In this document: positions 41,337 to 50,189 of the stretch, piece after piece
Numbering within the stretch: the stretch's first letter is position 1
Layout of the letters: every line of letters starts with the position of its first letter
NCBI GenBank assembly: GCA_020638905.1
Contig: JACKHP010000003.1
Coordinates: 226,049-290,048 of the forward strand
Direction of reading: 5' to 3'
Length of the DNA: 64,000 nt
Source of the DNA: Planctomycetota bacterium
Lineage (GTDB): Bacteria > Planctomycetota > B15-G4
Position numbers and translations under genes: made by a program
Notes under the pieces: generated by a model
Database searches by the model: none
What the model saw: only the letters and a program-made list of their open reading frames with translations
What the model was told of the DNA's origin: nothing

Positions 41337-42359
41337 TCAGGGAGTCTGACCCGAGATCGCGTTCGAGAGCGCCACGAGCACCGGCGCGCCGGCGTCCTGG
41401 ATCGCCCACTGCAGGTAGATCGGCACACCGACGGGCGCCGTGTCCGGCCAGACGAAGGCGAGCGGGATCTCGCCGGTGGGCGGCGTCGTCACGATCACCA
41501 CGAGGTCGGGCGCCGGGACGATCGTGCCGCCCTTGAAGGGCGCATTGATCGCCGACAGTCCGACGAACAGGGCCGCCGTGGCGCTGCCGTTGGCGTTCGT
41601 GAGGTCGAGCGAGGTCGGCGCGTCGGGACCGAGCATTCCGGTGCCCACGAGCAGCGGCTCGCCGCCGGCGCCGGCCAGGCCGTTGCCGAGGTCGGTCCAG
41701 CCGGTGAACCCGGCGCAGTTGCTCGTGCCGGGGGTCGGCGCGAGCGGCGCGTACGTCGACGTGTCGAGCGCCGTGCCGCCGTCGGGGCAGCGCGAGCACG
41801 ACTCGGTGACGCCGTTGCCGTTGCCGTTCTCGTCGATCTGCGGCTGGCCGGGCGTGAGCGCCGCGAGCAGTTCGGGATCGTCGGCATCGGACGTGTCGTA
41901 CACGAGCGCGTCGACGAGCACCGCACCCGCGGGCGGAGCGGCCACGTCGGTGCCGAAGAAGTCGCTGGCCAGCAGCAGGCCGGTCGGATCGAAGTACAGC
42001 GCGACCGCGTCCTGACCGTTCTGCACCGCATTCGTCGCCGCGAAGTTGCTCGGCGAGTAGTCGGTGTTCGGGACGGTGAGCGTCGACGGGCCGATCACGA
42101 AGAAGCCGTCGGCCGGAACCGCCTGGCCGTCGAGGTCGAAGGTCGAGTACTCGACGTTGGTGCTGCCGTTGTAGAGCACGACGAAGAAGTCGTCGAGCGC
42201 GAGGGCACCGCCCGGGCTGTAGAGCTCGATGAACTCGGACGCGTCGGTGCTGGTCTGGTCGGCATCGACCTCGTTGATGAGCAGGACGGCGCCGGCGGAG
42301 ACGTGCGACGCGCACAGGGCGGCGAGCACGGCGGTCGAAAGGATGGGACGGAGCTTCAA
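41337..42359 (-). CDS. Secreted lamin-tail-domain protein with PFKGG module
   Basis: The start is a TTG at 42359 with GGAG seven bases upstream, giving a signal peptide (LSTAVLAALCASHVSAGA). The first domain (VLLINEVDADQTSTDASEFI, DDFFVVLYNG, ADGFFVIG) is a bacterial lamin tail domain, an Ig-like fold found in many secreted nucleases and adhesins. A short Cys-containing segment (ESCSRCPDGGTALDTSTYAP, GTSNCAG) follows, which is the usual tail of such lamin-tail domains. The last 100 residues are the PFKGG module (NAPFKGGTIVPAPDLVV to ALSNAISGQTP). The frame continues upstream without a real start. Confidence 0.87.
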   Translation of the reverse strand: MKLRPILSTAVLAALCASHVSAGAVLLINEVDADQTSTDASEFIELYSPGGALALDDFFVVLYNGSTNVEYSTFDLDGQAVPADGFFVIGPSTLTVPNTDYSPSNFAATNAVQNGQDAVALYFDPTGLLLASDFFGTDVAAPPAGAVLVDALVYDTSDADDPELLAALTPGQPQIDENGNGNGVTESCSRCPDGGTALDTSTYAPLAPTPGTSNCAGFTGWTDLGNGLAGAGGEPLLVGTGMLGPDAPTSLDLTNANGSATAALFVGLSAINAPFKGGTIVPAPDLVVIVTTPPTGEIPLAFVWPDTAPVGVPIYLQWAIQDAGAPVLVALSNAISGQTP

Positions 42360-42641
42360 GGAGTGACTCCCAGGTTGCGGATCGATGAGGTGGCGGGCAG
42401 ACGGACTTCGGGACCCCCGCGTGTCGCGCCATCGTCCCCCACATGGGCATCTGCGTCGATGGGTCTTCGGTGCAGATTCGATGAATCCGGCGCCGGATGT
42501 CCGCACCGGCGCGACAGACCGCGGCTCGTGGGCTGCCGAGAACCCGTCGCCCGCGCGCCTCGGAAGCGTCTGGCATGATCTTGCCGGTCGTCTGTCGCGA
42601 CCCGCGCGCCCTCCTCTCCCACCTTCTCTCGGAGCCTCGCC

Positions 42642-43223
42642 GTGCCCCCCGACGGAGCCATCCCCGACCCCTCTGCTCGCCCGGCCGCGTCGCGCGACGC
42701 CGGAGATCGTCCGCCCTTGCTCACGGCTTCGGCCGAGGTGCTGCCCGCGTGGCTGTCCCGTCCCGGAGCGACGGGCGGCATCGGCGCGCTGCTCGACGAG
42801 GCCGCCCGCGCCGCCGAGGATCTCTGTCGCGTGGTCGAGTCGTTCGACCTCGCGCGCTTCGTGCGCGAACGCGAGGCCGCCGATCCGCACACCCGCTCGC
42901 CGCGCGCCGTCGCCCGCCACGTCGTGCGCGCCGCCCACGGCTACGCCCACGACATCGCCGCGCGCATGCAGCGCGCCCCCGCCGAGCGCTTCAGCCTGTC
43001 CGACGACGCCGTGGCCACGCCGCACGAGTTGCGTCCCGCCCTGCGCGAGGCCTTCGCCGCCACCGAGCACGCCGTCGCCGACCTCTACGACCTCTCGGAG
43101 CAGGAGCTGTCCGCGCTCACCTTCAACGTGCGCTGGGGTCCGACCTACGACCCCGACATGCTGCTCGAACACGCGGTCTGCCACCTGCTGCGGCATCGGC
43201 GACAGCTCGAGAGGTGGGGCTGA
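42642..43223 (+). CDS. DinB family protein
   Basis: The 193-residue product (GTG start) has the four-helix DinB layout: RSPRAVARHVVRAAHGYAHD in helix 2, a middle hydrophobic pair, and LEHAVCHLLRHRRQLERW in helix 4, which supplies the His ligands (HxxxHLLRHRRQL). DinB-fold proteins include thiol transferases and metal-binding stress proteins; the first 60 residues here are Ala/Pro-rich and poorly conserved. This is the clearer of the two DinB-like genes in the window. Confidence 0.8.
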   Translation: MPPDGAIPDPSARPAASRDAGDRPPLLTASAEVLPAWLSRPGATGGIGALLDEAARAAEDLCRVVESFDLARFVREREAADPHTRSPRAVARHVVRAAHGYAHDIAARMQRAPAERFSLSDDAVATPHELRPALREAFAATEHAVADLYDLSEQELSALTFNVRWGPTYDPDMLLEHAVCHLLRHRRQLERWG

Positions 43224-43977
43224 GCGTCGCGGGACGACTCCACGCGAGTGCTCGCGGGCTGGAGATCCGTGTGTGCGGACACTCCGGGTGCTCGGGGGCG
43301 ACCGCCCCGCTCGAGCAGTCCTCGGCGCCTGCGGCGCCTGCGGAACTCGCGGGGCGATCGCCCCCTGCGCTCCTCCGGTCCGCACGCTCGATGCCGGGCG
43401 CGTGAACGACGCGCCGGCATGCCCCGCCGACTCGCAGCGTATCGGCCGCAGCGCCGTCGGCGATTCACGCGCGACGGCGCGCCGTCCAGAGCCGGCACGC
43501 AACTCGAAGCCGTCAGCCTTCGCGATCATGCTCACGCACGAGACTCACCCCGGCGGCGCGCACCACCTGCTTCGAAAGAGATGATGACTCGCAAAGCTCT
43601 CCGAATCGCCGCGAAGCCGCGCGCCAGCGCGCTGAGCTTCCCCCCGCTCCGGAATGCGCGCCCCGAGGCACATGCCCAGCGCGCTGCAAGTTCCGCAGCC
43701 GCCGCAGGCGGCGAGGACTGTCCGAAGCTGCGCGCTGCTGCGTGACGATGGTCAGTGGGCGCGCACACCGCGGCCCGAAACGCCGCGCGTGCGGGGTGGG
43801 CGCCGCGTCACGTCGCCACTCTGCTCGTGTCCGCCGAGCAGTTCATCCTTCCATCTCGCGAAGGGAGCGCCGCGCGGGCAGCGGCGGGCGATGTGGGACG
43901 GAGGCCAGGTGTTCCCCCACCTGGCCGCAGTCCCACGTCGTCCGCCGCGTCGCGCCCCAGGCCGACCTTGCAGTCCC
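43224..43977. other. Intergenic region with spaced inverted repeat
   Basis: About 750 bp lie between the convergent DinB and ABC-permease genes. A 37-bp inverted repeat with four mismatches has arms at about 43316-43352 and 43684-43720, 330 bp apart; each arm contains CGCCTGCGGCG. A 54-codon frame (43581-43745, starting MMTRKALRIAAKPRAS) has a possible GAAAGAG Shine-Dalgarno between the arms but no recognisable product. A strong hairpin follows at 43891-43934. The layout could be a small mobile element or repetitive intergenic unit. Confidence 0.5.
43891..43934 (-). terminator. Hairpin downstream of the ABC exporter genes
   Basis: GTGGGAC (43891-43897) pairs with GTCCCAC (43928-43934) and GGCCAGGTG (43901-43909) with CACCTGGCC (43916-43924), separated by a symmetric 3-nt internal loop. 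It lies 44 bp beyond the permease stop. Confidence 0.65.
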
Positions 43978-45678
43978 CTACTTCGGGATCGGGATCGATC
44001 TCGGGTCGATGTCGAGGTGGTGCAGGGCGCGCAGGCGCCAGGCGATGCCGGGGACGAACAGGATGCAGCTCGCGGCGATGCCGTAGGGGAGCTTTCCCAC
44101 GAGCCAGTGCAGGCCCATGGCGAGGCCGGCGGCGAACATGACGCCGAACATGAGCGCCTGCTGACCGCTCTGCCGCGGGGTGAACTCGCGGCTGAACGGG
44201 AAGGCCTCCTTCACGGCGAAGCGCGCCGAGGTGACGGCCAACAGGAGCGAGATCTCGACGCCGAAGAGCACGTCGAGCAGCGGCACGTCGCCGGACGCGA
44301 GCGCGGCCACGAACATCACGAGCACGATCCACGGCAGCAGGAAGGCGAAGATCACGGCCTTCACGACGCCGGCCACGAACAGGCCGTGCTCGACGAGCGG
44401 CGTGGCGGCGAACAGCCACGCGGCGCCGGGCGTGTCGCTGTAGCGCACCTGCATGAGGATGATCACCGCGTACAGGATCGGGATGAACGCGCCCCAGACC
44501 ATCGGCGACGCGCCGCCGTGCGCCGCGCGCTCGGGGTCGAACGCCGCCCATCCGACCATCACGAACGGGATCACGAGCATCGGGTACACGCGCGAGCGGA
44601 AGCCGCGCTCGCGCACCGAGAGCTCGAGGAAGCAGTCGAAGCCCGCACGCTCGGCCCCCGGACGCACGAGCCGCGCGGCGAGCCGCCGGATGCGTCCCGC
44701 GGGGCGCGGCGGGCCACCGGCGGGCGGTGCGCGCATCCCGGCCATGCCCGACACGAAGCGATCGCCGGCCAGACGCACGACGGCCAGCAGCAGCAGCGCC
44801 GGGACGCCGACGGCCAGCAGCGCGAGCGGCACGGCGAGGCGTTCGCCGTCGCCGGCCACGAGCGAGTACACGCCGCCCATCCACATCGGCGGCACGAGCA
44901 GGTGCGTCCAGTCGGTCACCTTCGCCCAGGACGTGAGGGCGGGATTGCGGGCCGAGGTCGTGAAGCCCATGTAGATCACGAAGAAGAGCAGGTTCGACCC
45001 GATCTGCGCGCGCAGCAGCACGGCCGCCAGGCGCTCGGAGTCGAGCCGCCGCACGAGCACCAGGAACAGCAGCAGCACCGCGGACACGGCCAGCAGCGCG
45101 GTGAGGCACGAGAGCAGCGGCAGGAGCACGGCGAGGCGCCATCCCGCGGGACCCAGCACGGCGACGACCGTCGGCGCGATCGAGAACGCGAGCACGGGCG
45201 GCCCGAGGTACAGCGCGAGGTGCACGAGCCGCGCCAGGAAGAGCGTGCGTCCGCTCACGGGACGCGGCGCGACGACGTCGGCCTCGGCCGGGTCGATCAG
45301 GATCGTCACGTAGTCGGAGACGAGCAGCATCCCCAGCAGCACGAGCAGCAGTCCCTCCACGAGCGCCACGCCGAGGTGCACGGGGATCTCGGGGACCGCC
45401 AGCACCATGCCGGTCAGACCGAAGAAGGCGTACAGCCCGCAGGTGAAGAGCAGTCCCGCGCCCTCGGGCTTGTTGGGCTGCTTGAGACCGCCGGTGCGCA
45501 TGTCGAGCCGCAGGCGCGTGAGCAGGATCGCCTCGGCGGCGTTGCGGTCGGCACCCATCCAGCCGGCGAGGCGCGCGCCGAGACGTGCCGGTCCGAGCAT
45601 CAGCCGGAAGCCGAGGTTGTCGCGCACCGGACGGTCGTCGGCCTCGGGGCCGGGCGCGGGCTTCTTGCGTCCGAACAT
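43978..45678 (-). CDS. ABC-2-type transporter permease
   Basis: The 566-residue protein has about 12-14 membrane segments with large soluble loops. It begins with a cytoplasmic domain (AGWMGADRNAAEAILLTRLR) and has no signal peptide. LVSDYVTILIDPAEADVVAP and RPVSGRTLFLARLVHLALYL match long ABC-2 permeases found next to ABCA-like ATPases. Its ATG overlaps the ATPase stop by one base (TGATG), so the two form an exporter, possibly for a lipid, peptide or polysaccharide. The substrate is not evident. Confidence 0.82.
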   Translation of the reverse strand: MFGRKKPAPGPEADDRPVRDNLGFRLMLGPARLGARLAGWMGADRNAAEAILLTRLRLDMRTGGLKQPNKPEGAGLLFTCGLYAFFGLTGMVLAVPEIPVHLGVALVEGLLLVLLGMLLVSDYVTILIDPAEADVVAPRPVSGRTLFLARLVHLALYLGPPVLAFSIAPTVVAVLGPAGWRLAVLLPLLSCLTALLAVSAVLLLFLVLVRRLDSERLAAVLLRAQIGSNLLFFVIYMGFTTSARNPALTSWAKVTDWTHLLVPPMWMGGVYSLVAGDGERLAVPLALLAVGVPALLLLAVVRLAGDRFVSGMAGMRAPPAGGPPRPAGRIRRLAARLVRPGAERAGFDCFLELSVRERGFRSRVYPMLVIPFVMVGWAAFDPERAAHGGASPMVWGAFIPILYAVIILMQVRYSDTPGAAWLFAATPLVEHGLFVAGVVKAVIFAFLLPWIVLVMFVAALASGDVPLLDVLFGVEISLLLAVTSARFAVKEAFPFSREFTPRQSGQQALMFGVMFAAGLAMGLHWLVGKLPYGIAASCILFVPGIAWRLRALHHLDIDPRSIPIPK

Positions 45679-46460
45679 CAGGCGGTCATGCCCAGGGCGT
45701 CGGCGATGGCGTCGGCCGCGACCTGCTCGCCGCCGGTGCCCGTGAGCTCGGCGAAGATCGATTCGAGCGAGCCGCCGGCGCGCGCCGCGGCGAGCTCTTC
45801 GTAGCTGCCGTCGGCCACGACCCGTCCGCCCGAGAGGATCACGATGCGGTCGCAGACGCGCTCGACCACGTCCATCATGTGCGACGAGTAGAAGACCGTC
45901 TTGCCGCGATCGGCCAGCGTGCGGATGAGCGCCTTGACGAGCATCGTCGAGGCCACGTCGAGTCCCGAGAGCGGCTCGTCGAGGAACAGCACCTTCGGGT
46001 CGTGAAGCAGCGCCGACGCGAGCAGCACCTTCTGGCGCTGGCCCTTGCTGAGCGCGCCGATGCGCACGCGCATGCGGTGCACGAGACCGAAGGCGTCCAT
46101 GAGCGCGGTGGCGCGACGCAGGCCGACCTCGTCGGGCAGGCCGTGCAGCCGCGCGACGAGCTGCAGGTGCTCGCCCATCGAGAGCGCGTCGTAGAGCTGC
46201 GCGTTCTCGGGGACGTAGCCGATGCGCCGCTTGACCTCGATCGGATCGATGCGCACGTCGACGCCGTCGACCTTGGCCGTCCCCGAGAAGCCGTCGAGCA
46301 GACCGGTCAGGATGCGGATCGTCGTGCTCTTGCCCGCGCCGTTCGGGCCGATGTAGCCGACCACCTGCCCGGGACCGACGACGAGGTCGATGCCGTCGAG
46401 CACGCGCGTCGTGCCGAAGTCCTTGCGCAGGTCGACGATCTCGAGCGCGGGCACGTCCAT
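45678..46460 (-). CDS. ABC transporter ATP-binding protein (ABC-2/CcmA-like)
   Basis: The 260-residue ATPase has Walker A GPNGAGKSTTIRIL (about 40-53), a Q-loop region GYVPENAQLYDALS, an unusual signature LSKGQRQKV in place of LSGGQ, Walker B VLFLDEPLSG and the switch His in YSSHMMDVVE. It is the motor of the exporter with the overlapping permease. TAGCAT lies 34 bp upstream of ATG 46460. The Gly-to-Lys change in the signature occurs in other ABC-2 ATPases and need not abolish activity. Confidence 0.92.
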   Translation of the reverse strand: MDVPALEIVDLRKDFGTTRVLDGIDLVVGPGQVVGYIGPNGAGKSTTIRILTGLLDGFSGTAKVDGVDVRIDPIEVKRRIGYVPENAQLYDALSMGEHLQLVARLHGLPDEVGLRRATALMDAFGLVHRMRVRIGALSKGQRQKVLLASALLHDPKVLFLDEPLSGLDVASTMLVKALIRTLADRGKTVFYSSHMMDVVERVCDRIVILSGGRVVADGSYEELAAARAGGSLESIFAELTGTGGEQVAADAIADALGMTA

Positions 46461-46494
46461 GGGCGGTCTCCTCCTCCGGCGGGTCGAGTCGCAG

Positions 46495-46500
46495 ATGCTA
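46495..46500 (-). promoter_or_regulatory. Putative -10 hexamer TAGCAT before the ABC exporter
   Basis: TAGCAT lies 34 bp upstream of ATG 46460; the divergent lipoprotein gene has its own TACCCT 50 bp away. Confidence 0.35.
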
Positions 46501-46550
46501 CCGCGCGGGACGCAGCGAGGCAGCGACGCGAACGTGGCGCGCGGGCCTGC

Positions 46551-46556
46551 TACCCT
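46551..46556 (+). promoter_or_regulatory. Putative -10 hexamer TACCCT before the glycosidase-like lipoprotein
   Basis: TACCCT lies 53 bp upstream of ATG 46610. Confidence 0.4.
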
Positions 46557-46609
46557 CGGCGCCGGGCACCGGACGCGCAGCGGGCCGTCCCCGCCCGTGG
46601 AGCGCCGCG

Positions 46610-48025
46610 ATGGATCCCGTCCGATCGACCGCCTCGGAGGCGCACGCCGCCGCGCGTGCCGACCGGCCGTTCGCGCGCGGGCGCCGCGCCTCCGGCGAGC
46701 ACCGTCCGCGTCGGCGGCTCCTGGCGCGCGTCGCGGCGGCGGGGCTCGGCGCGGCGCTGTGCGTCGTCGCCGCCTGCTCGGGCGGCGGCGGTGGAGGCGG
46801 GTCGCCGCATCTCTCGGTGGAGGCCGACGCATCCACGTCGGTGCGCTTCGACGACGCGTACACATGGACGGCCCATCCGAAGCACGCGCACGGCGAGGTC
46901 ACGTACGCGCTCGTCGCGGCGCCCGTGGGGATGACGGTCTCCCCCGAGGGGCTCGTCTCGTGGTCGCCCACGCAGGACGATCTCGGCACGCACGCCGTGC
47001 AGCTCGACGTGAGCGACGCGCGGACGACCGTGAGCGTCGCGTGGACGGTGCGCGTCCACCAGGGCCTGCTGCTGGGCGTGACGTTGAGCCAGCGCGGCCA
47101 CACGACGCACTCGACCGAGCAGGACTACGTCGATTTCTTCGCGGGACACGCCGACTACGGCGCGGTGATCGGCTTCCACGGACGTTGGCGCGACGACGTG
47201 GCCGACGACGGCGAGGTGCCCGAGCTGTTCCAGTTCGCGACGCTCGTCGCGCAGCAGGACGACTTCGCCGCGGCCCTCGGCGTGGGCTGGGCGGACGGCG
47301 CCGGCGAGCCCGACCTCGCGAGCGAGTCCGATCCCGACGACGACTCGTGGACGAACGCCGAGACGCGCGCCGAGTTCCAGGCGATGGTCACCGCGCTCGC
47401 GGGCCAGGCGCACCCGGCATACCTATTCCTCGGCAACGAGACGAACTCGTACTGGCTCACGCACAGCGACCTCGAATGGGCCGCGTGGATCAGCGAGTAC
47501 GAGGCCTGCTACGACGCGGTCAAGGCGGTCAGTCCCGAGACGCTCGTGGGCACGAACTTCCAGTTCGAGCACATGGCCGGCTTCGGCGCGAACACCGGCT
47601 GGACGGATCCCGAGCACTTCGACCTGCTCGACGACTTCACCACGAGCGGACGCCTCGACGTGCTCTCGTTCACGACGTACCCGTTCCTCGAGTTCGACGA
47701 CCCGGCCGACATCCCCGACGACGTGTACGCGCCGATCGCCGCGCACTGGAGCGGCAAGCTGCTCTTCACCGAGCTGGCATGGAAGGCCTTCCCGTCGTTC
47801 GCGTACCCGGGCAGCCAGGCGCAGCAGACGGCGTTCGTGACGCGCTTCTTCGAGCTCGTGGCCGACCTCGACGTCGAGTACGCCACGTGGATCTTCCTGC
47901 ACGACTGGGACGGGCAGGCCGCCGAGCCCGTGGTCGCGTGGACGGGCTTCCGCAACAACGACGCGAGCGTGGTGCGTCCGTCCGACGCCGCGTGGCGGGA
48001 GGCGGTCGCGCTGCGGCAGCGGTGA
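46610..48025 (+). CDS. Lipoprotein with Ig-like domain and glycosidase-like TIM barrel
   Basis: The 471-residue product has a long basic N-terminus, a lipobox LCVVAAC (Cys56) and a poly-Gly linker after it. Next is a cadherin/Ig-like domain (TYALVAAPVGMTVSPEGLVS) and then a (beta/alpha)8-type domain with YLFLGNETNSYW and KLLFTELAWKAFPS, where the glutamates after beta-4 and beta-7 are the expected acid/base and nucleophile of clan GH-A. Its substrate would be a polysaccharide outside the cell; family-level assignment (GH53-like or similar) is not secure. ATG 46610 is the only start upstream of the lipobox. Confidence 0.72.
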   Translation: MDPVRSTASEAHAAARADRPFARGRRASGEHRPRRRLLARVAAAGLGAALCVVAACSGGGGGGGSPHLSVEADASTSVRFDDAYTWTAHPKHAHGEVTYALVAAPVGMTVSPEGLVSWSPTQDDLGTHAVQLDVSDARTTVSVAWTVRVHQGLLLGVTLSQRGHTTHSTEQDYVDFFAGHADYGAVIGFHGRWRDDVADDGEVPELFQFATLVAQQDDFAAALGVGWADGAGEPDLASESDPDDDSWTNAETRAEFQAMVTALAGQAHPAYLFLGNETNSYWLTHSDLEWAAWISEYEACYDAVKAVSPETLVGTNFQFEHMAGFGANTGWTDPEHFDLLDDFTTSGRLDVLSFTTYPFLEFDDPADIPDDVYAPIAAHWSGKLLFTELAWKAFPSFAYPGSQAQQTAFVTRFFELVADLDVEYATWIFLHDWDGQAAEPVVAWTGFRNNDASVVRPSDAAWREAVALRQR

Positions 48026-48115
48026 GCCGGGCTCGCGCGTCGGAGGCGGGCCGAAGTACGTATGGCGCCGGGCCCGGGGTTCCCACAGCGTGGCCGGATC
48101 CTCCCGGAGGTCGCC

Positions 48116-49306
48116 ATGTCGCTCGTGCACGCCGCCGTCCGCCGTCCGTCGTCCCACGCCGCTCTGGTCCTGCTCGCGCTCGCCGCGGGCGCGTCCGGCC
48201 AGTCGTTCCCCGCCGATCCGGTGGCCCACTGGGCCTTCGACGAGCTCGCGGGGACGCTCGTGCGCGAACACGTCGCGCAGCTCGACGGCACCGCCCTCGG
48301 CGCCTGGGCCGACGACGGCGTGTGTGGCAACGCACGCGCGTTCGACGGCGTCGACGACATGGTCGTGCTGCCGCAGACCGCGCTCGCCGCCATCGGCGCG
48401 CTGCCCCAGGGCAGTCTCTCGGTCTGGTTCGAGTTCGAGGAGTTCACCCCGTTCCACAACGTCCAGCCGATCGTCTACATGGGCATCGACGACACCGCGC
48501 AGCCCGACGACATGCTCGTGGTCGAGGTCGGGCACCGCACCGGACCGGAGGGCAACCACAAGCTGTACATCACCTGGGTCGTCGACGACGTGCTGCCGCT
48601 CTGCTTCGACACGGGCTTCGACCTCGACTTCGGCCGCTGGTACCACTTCGTGGCCGTGGTCGGACCGCAGGGCAACACCGGCTACCTCGACGGCGTCGAG
48701 CTGGTCGACCGGCACTACAACTTCGGCGGCCCCGACGACTCGCTCTTCTTCGCCGACATCCCCGACCCGAGCCTGTTCGCGTTCGGCTACGGCAAGACGT
48801 CCGATGCCCAGACGCTCGAGTTCCTGAACTTCCACGGACGCGTCGACGAGGTGCGCGTGTACGACCGTCCGCTCTCGGCGGGCGAGGTGGCCGTGTTGCA
48901 CGAGGTCGAGAGCGCCATCGTGCTGGCCGCCGACGACCTGCAGCTCGAAGCCTCCACGGGCGGCGACGTGAACCTGCTCGTCGACGTCGGACCCGAGCAC
49001 GCGGGCGAGCAGCGTTTCGTGCTCGCGGGACTCTCCGGATCATCGCCGGGGATCACGTTGCCCGGACCGTGGCAGGTCGTCCTGCCGCTGAACTGGGACG
49101 CCTTCACCGACCTGCTCGTGGCGAACCTCGGCGCCGCGCCGTTCGAGGACTTCGTCGACACGCTCGACGCGGACGGCCGCGGCACGGCCACGCTGCACCT
49201 GCCGCCGCTGCCGCCCGGCACCGAGGCCACCTTCACCTTCGCCTTCGCGCTCAAGCCCTGGACGCTCGCGTCGAATCCCGTGGAGGTGCGTCTCGTCGAC
49301 GCGTGA
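48116..49306 (+). CDS. Secreted LamG/concanavalin-like protein
   Basis: After a signal peptide (ALVLLALAAGASGQSF) comes a LamG-type jelly roll of about 210 residues: AHWAFDELAGTLVREH, ARAFDGVDDMVVLPQ, LSVWFEFEEF, RWYHFVAVVG, GRVDEVRVYDRPLSAGEVAV. The remaining 105 residues are a C-terminal domain (EASTGGDVNLLVDVGPEHAG to VEVRLVDA) that differs from the PFKGG module but ends the protein in a comparable way. It is probably a carbohydrate-binding or adhesive surface protein. ATG 48116 is preferred to 48062 because it directly precedes the signal peptide. Confidence 0.82.
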   Translation: MSLVHAAVRRPSSHAALVLLALAAGASGQSFPADPVAHWAFDELAGTLVREHVAQLDGTALGAWADDGVCGNARAFDGVDDMVVLPQTALAAIGALPQGSLSVWFEFEEFTPFHNVQPIVYMGIDDTAQPDDMLVVEVGHRTGPEGNHKLYITWVVDDVLPLCFDTGFDLDFGRWYHFVAVVGPQGNTGYLDGVELVDRHYNFGGPDDSLFFADIPDPSLFAFGYGKTSDAQTLEFLNFHGRVDEVRVYDRPLSAGEVAVLHEVESAIVLAADDLQLEASTGGDVNLLVDVGPEHAGEQRFVLAGLSGSSPGITLPGPWQVVLPLNWDAFTDLLVANLGAAPFEDFVDTLDADGRGTATLHLPPLPPGTEATFTFAFALKPWTLASNPVEVRLVDA

Positions 49307-49431
49307 AGCGCGCACGCGGACGGGCGCAACGACGCCGCTCCCAGGCCGGTTCCCCGACGGTTCCACCGTCACGCAACGCCGAGCGATCCCGACCGTCCTC
49401 CCGGGCAGTCCGCACCGGGAAGGGCGACGTC

Positions 49432-49557
49432 GTGCCCAGAGCACCGGGCTTCTACGGCATCACGATCACGATGGTCCATCGAGATCACGCGCCACCACAC
49501 TTCCACGCGCGCCACGCCGAGCACGAGACTCCGATCGCCATTGCGCCCTCTACGAGC
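49432..49557 (+). pseudogene. DUF4160 gene remnant (5' part only)
   Basis: From a GTG with GGAAGGG seven bases upstream, the first 38 codons match DUF4160 (PRAPGFYGITITMVHRDHAP, then PHFHARHAEHETPIAI). The family continues for about 40 more residues that are missing; the frame runs into antisense of the next gene. DUF4160 proteins are usually encoded next to a DUF2442 partner in toxin-antitoxin-like loci; no partner is seen. Confidence 0.7.
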
Positions 49558-49583
49558 AGACCGCGCGCCGACCGGCGTGCCGG

Positions 49584-49961
49584 TCACCCGACGGCGCGCC
49601 CATGCAGCGCCGCGAGGGCCAGCATGGCCAGCCGCTTGCGGCGTCCGAAGCGCAACACGAACGGAACGCCGGCCACCGCCAGCACGGCGTACGGCAGCGC
49701 GAGCCACGGCAGCTCGGACGCGAGCACGCGCACGGTCAGCGCCGAGAACACGAGCACCCACGCCCACGCTCCGGCGAGCCGCGGACGCGCACGCTCGAGC
49801 GCCAGGAGCGCGAGCGCTTCCGACCGGCTCCCGCCTTCGACCAGGCGGCGTTCGTCGTAGCCGGGTTCGCTCGCCGCCCACGCCGCCAGGGCGAGCGCGT
49901 CGGGCGACGAGCCTTGCTCGGACGAGAATGCGTCGCGCTCTGCGGTCATCGACGTGTCCAT
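49584..49961 (-). CDS. Small membrane protein with two transmembrane segments
   Basis: Not recognised. The 125-residue product has a polar helical N-terminus (DALALAAWAASEPGYDERRL, SEALALLALERARPRLAG) and two hydrophobic helices (AWVLVFSALTVRVLASELPW; LPYAVLAVAGVPFVLRF) ending in a basic tail. ATG 49961 has TAGACT 22 bp upstream. The longer frame would translate the adjacent hexamer repeat as an Arg-Ser tract, which is unlikely to be part of it. Confidence 0.65.
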   Translation of the reverse strand: MDTSMTAERDAFSSEQGSSPDALALAAWAASEPGYDERRLVEGGSRSEALALLALERARPRLAGAWAWVLVFSALTVRVLASELPWLALPYAVLAVAGVPFVLRFGRRKRLAMLALAALHGRAVG

Positions 49962-49983
49962 GGCGGCGCTCCGGGTCCCCCCC

Positions 49984-49989
49984 AGTCTA
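49984..49989 (-). promoter_or_regulatory. Putative -10 hexamer TAGACT before the small membrane protein
   Basis: TAGACT lies 22 bp upstream of ATG 49961 and about 25 bp from the edge of the hexamer repeat, which falls at or upstream of the -35 position. Confidence 0.4.
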
Positions 49990-50011
49990 GCGCCCTCCTG
50001 CTCGGGATGGC

Positions 50012-50107
50012 GGCTTCGGCTTCGGCTTCGGCTTCGGCTTCGGCTTCGGCTTCGGCTCCGGCTTCGGCTTCGGCTTCGGCTTCGGCTTCGGCTTCGGCTT
50101 CGGCTTC
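50012..50107. repeat. (GGCTTC)16 tandem repeat
   Basis: Sixteen hexamers in register, one of them GGCTCC, lie between divergent genes. The tract sits just upstream of the -10 candidates of both: TAGACT (49989) and TACGCT (50190). Copy-number change by slippage could alter promoter spacing or DNA shape for the membrane-protein gene. The same unit occurs in the SNF2 gene at 325-412. Confidence 0.9.
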
Positions 50108-50189
50108 GGAGGAACGAAGTCCCATGGGGCGTCGCGCGCAACACATCCTCGTCACGCGGTCACGCGTCGATCGACGCGCGGCCGGCGGC

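Noticed and set aside
43532..43768. A 78-residue minus-strand frame in the empty region
   Set aside because: Starts inside an inverted repeat, no Shine-Dalgarno, Arg/Ala-rich, no resemblance to a family.
46390..49860. An 1156-residue plus-strand frame overlapping the lipoprotein and LamG genes
   Set aside because: Out of frame with both well-supported genes; only its short segment near 49432-49557 (DUF4160) looks like real protein.
49954..50144. Arg-Ser-repeat protein (minus) or Leu-Arg-repeat protein (plus) encoded by the GGCTTC tract
   Set aside because: These are translations of a microsatellite; the membrane-protein gene has its own ATG (49961) and -10 candidate inside the supposed frame.
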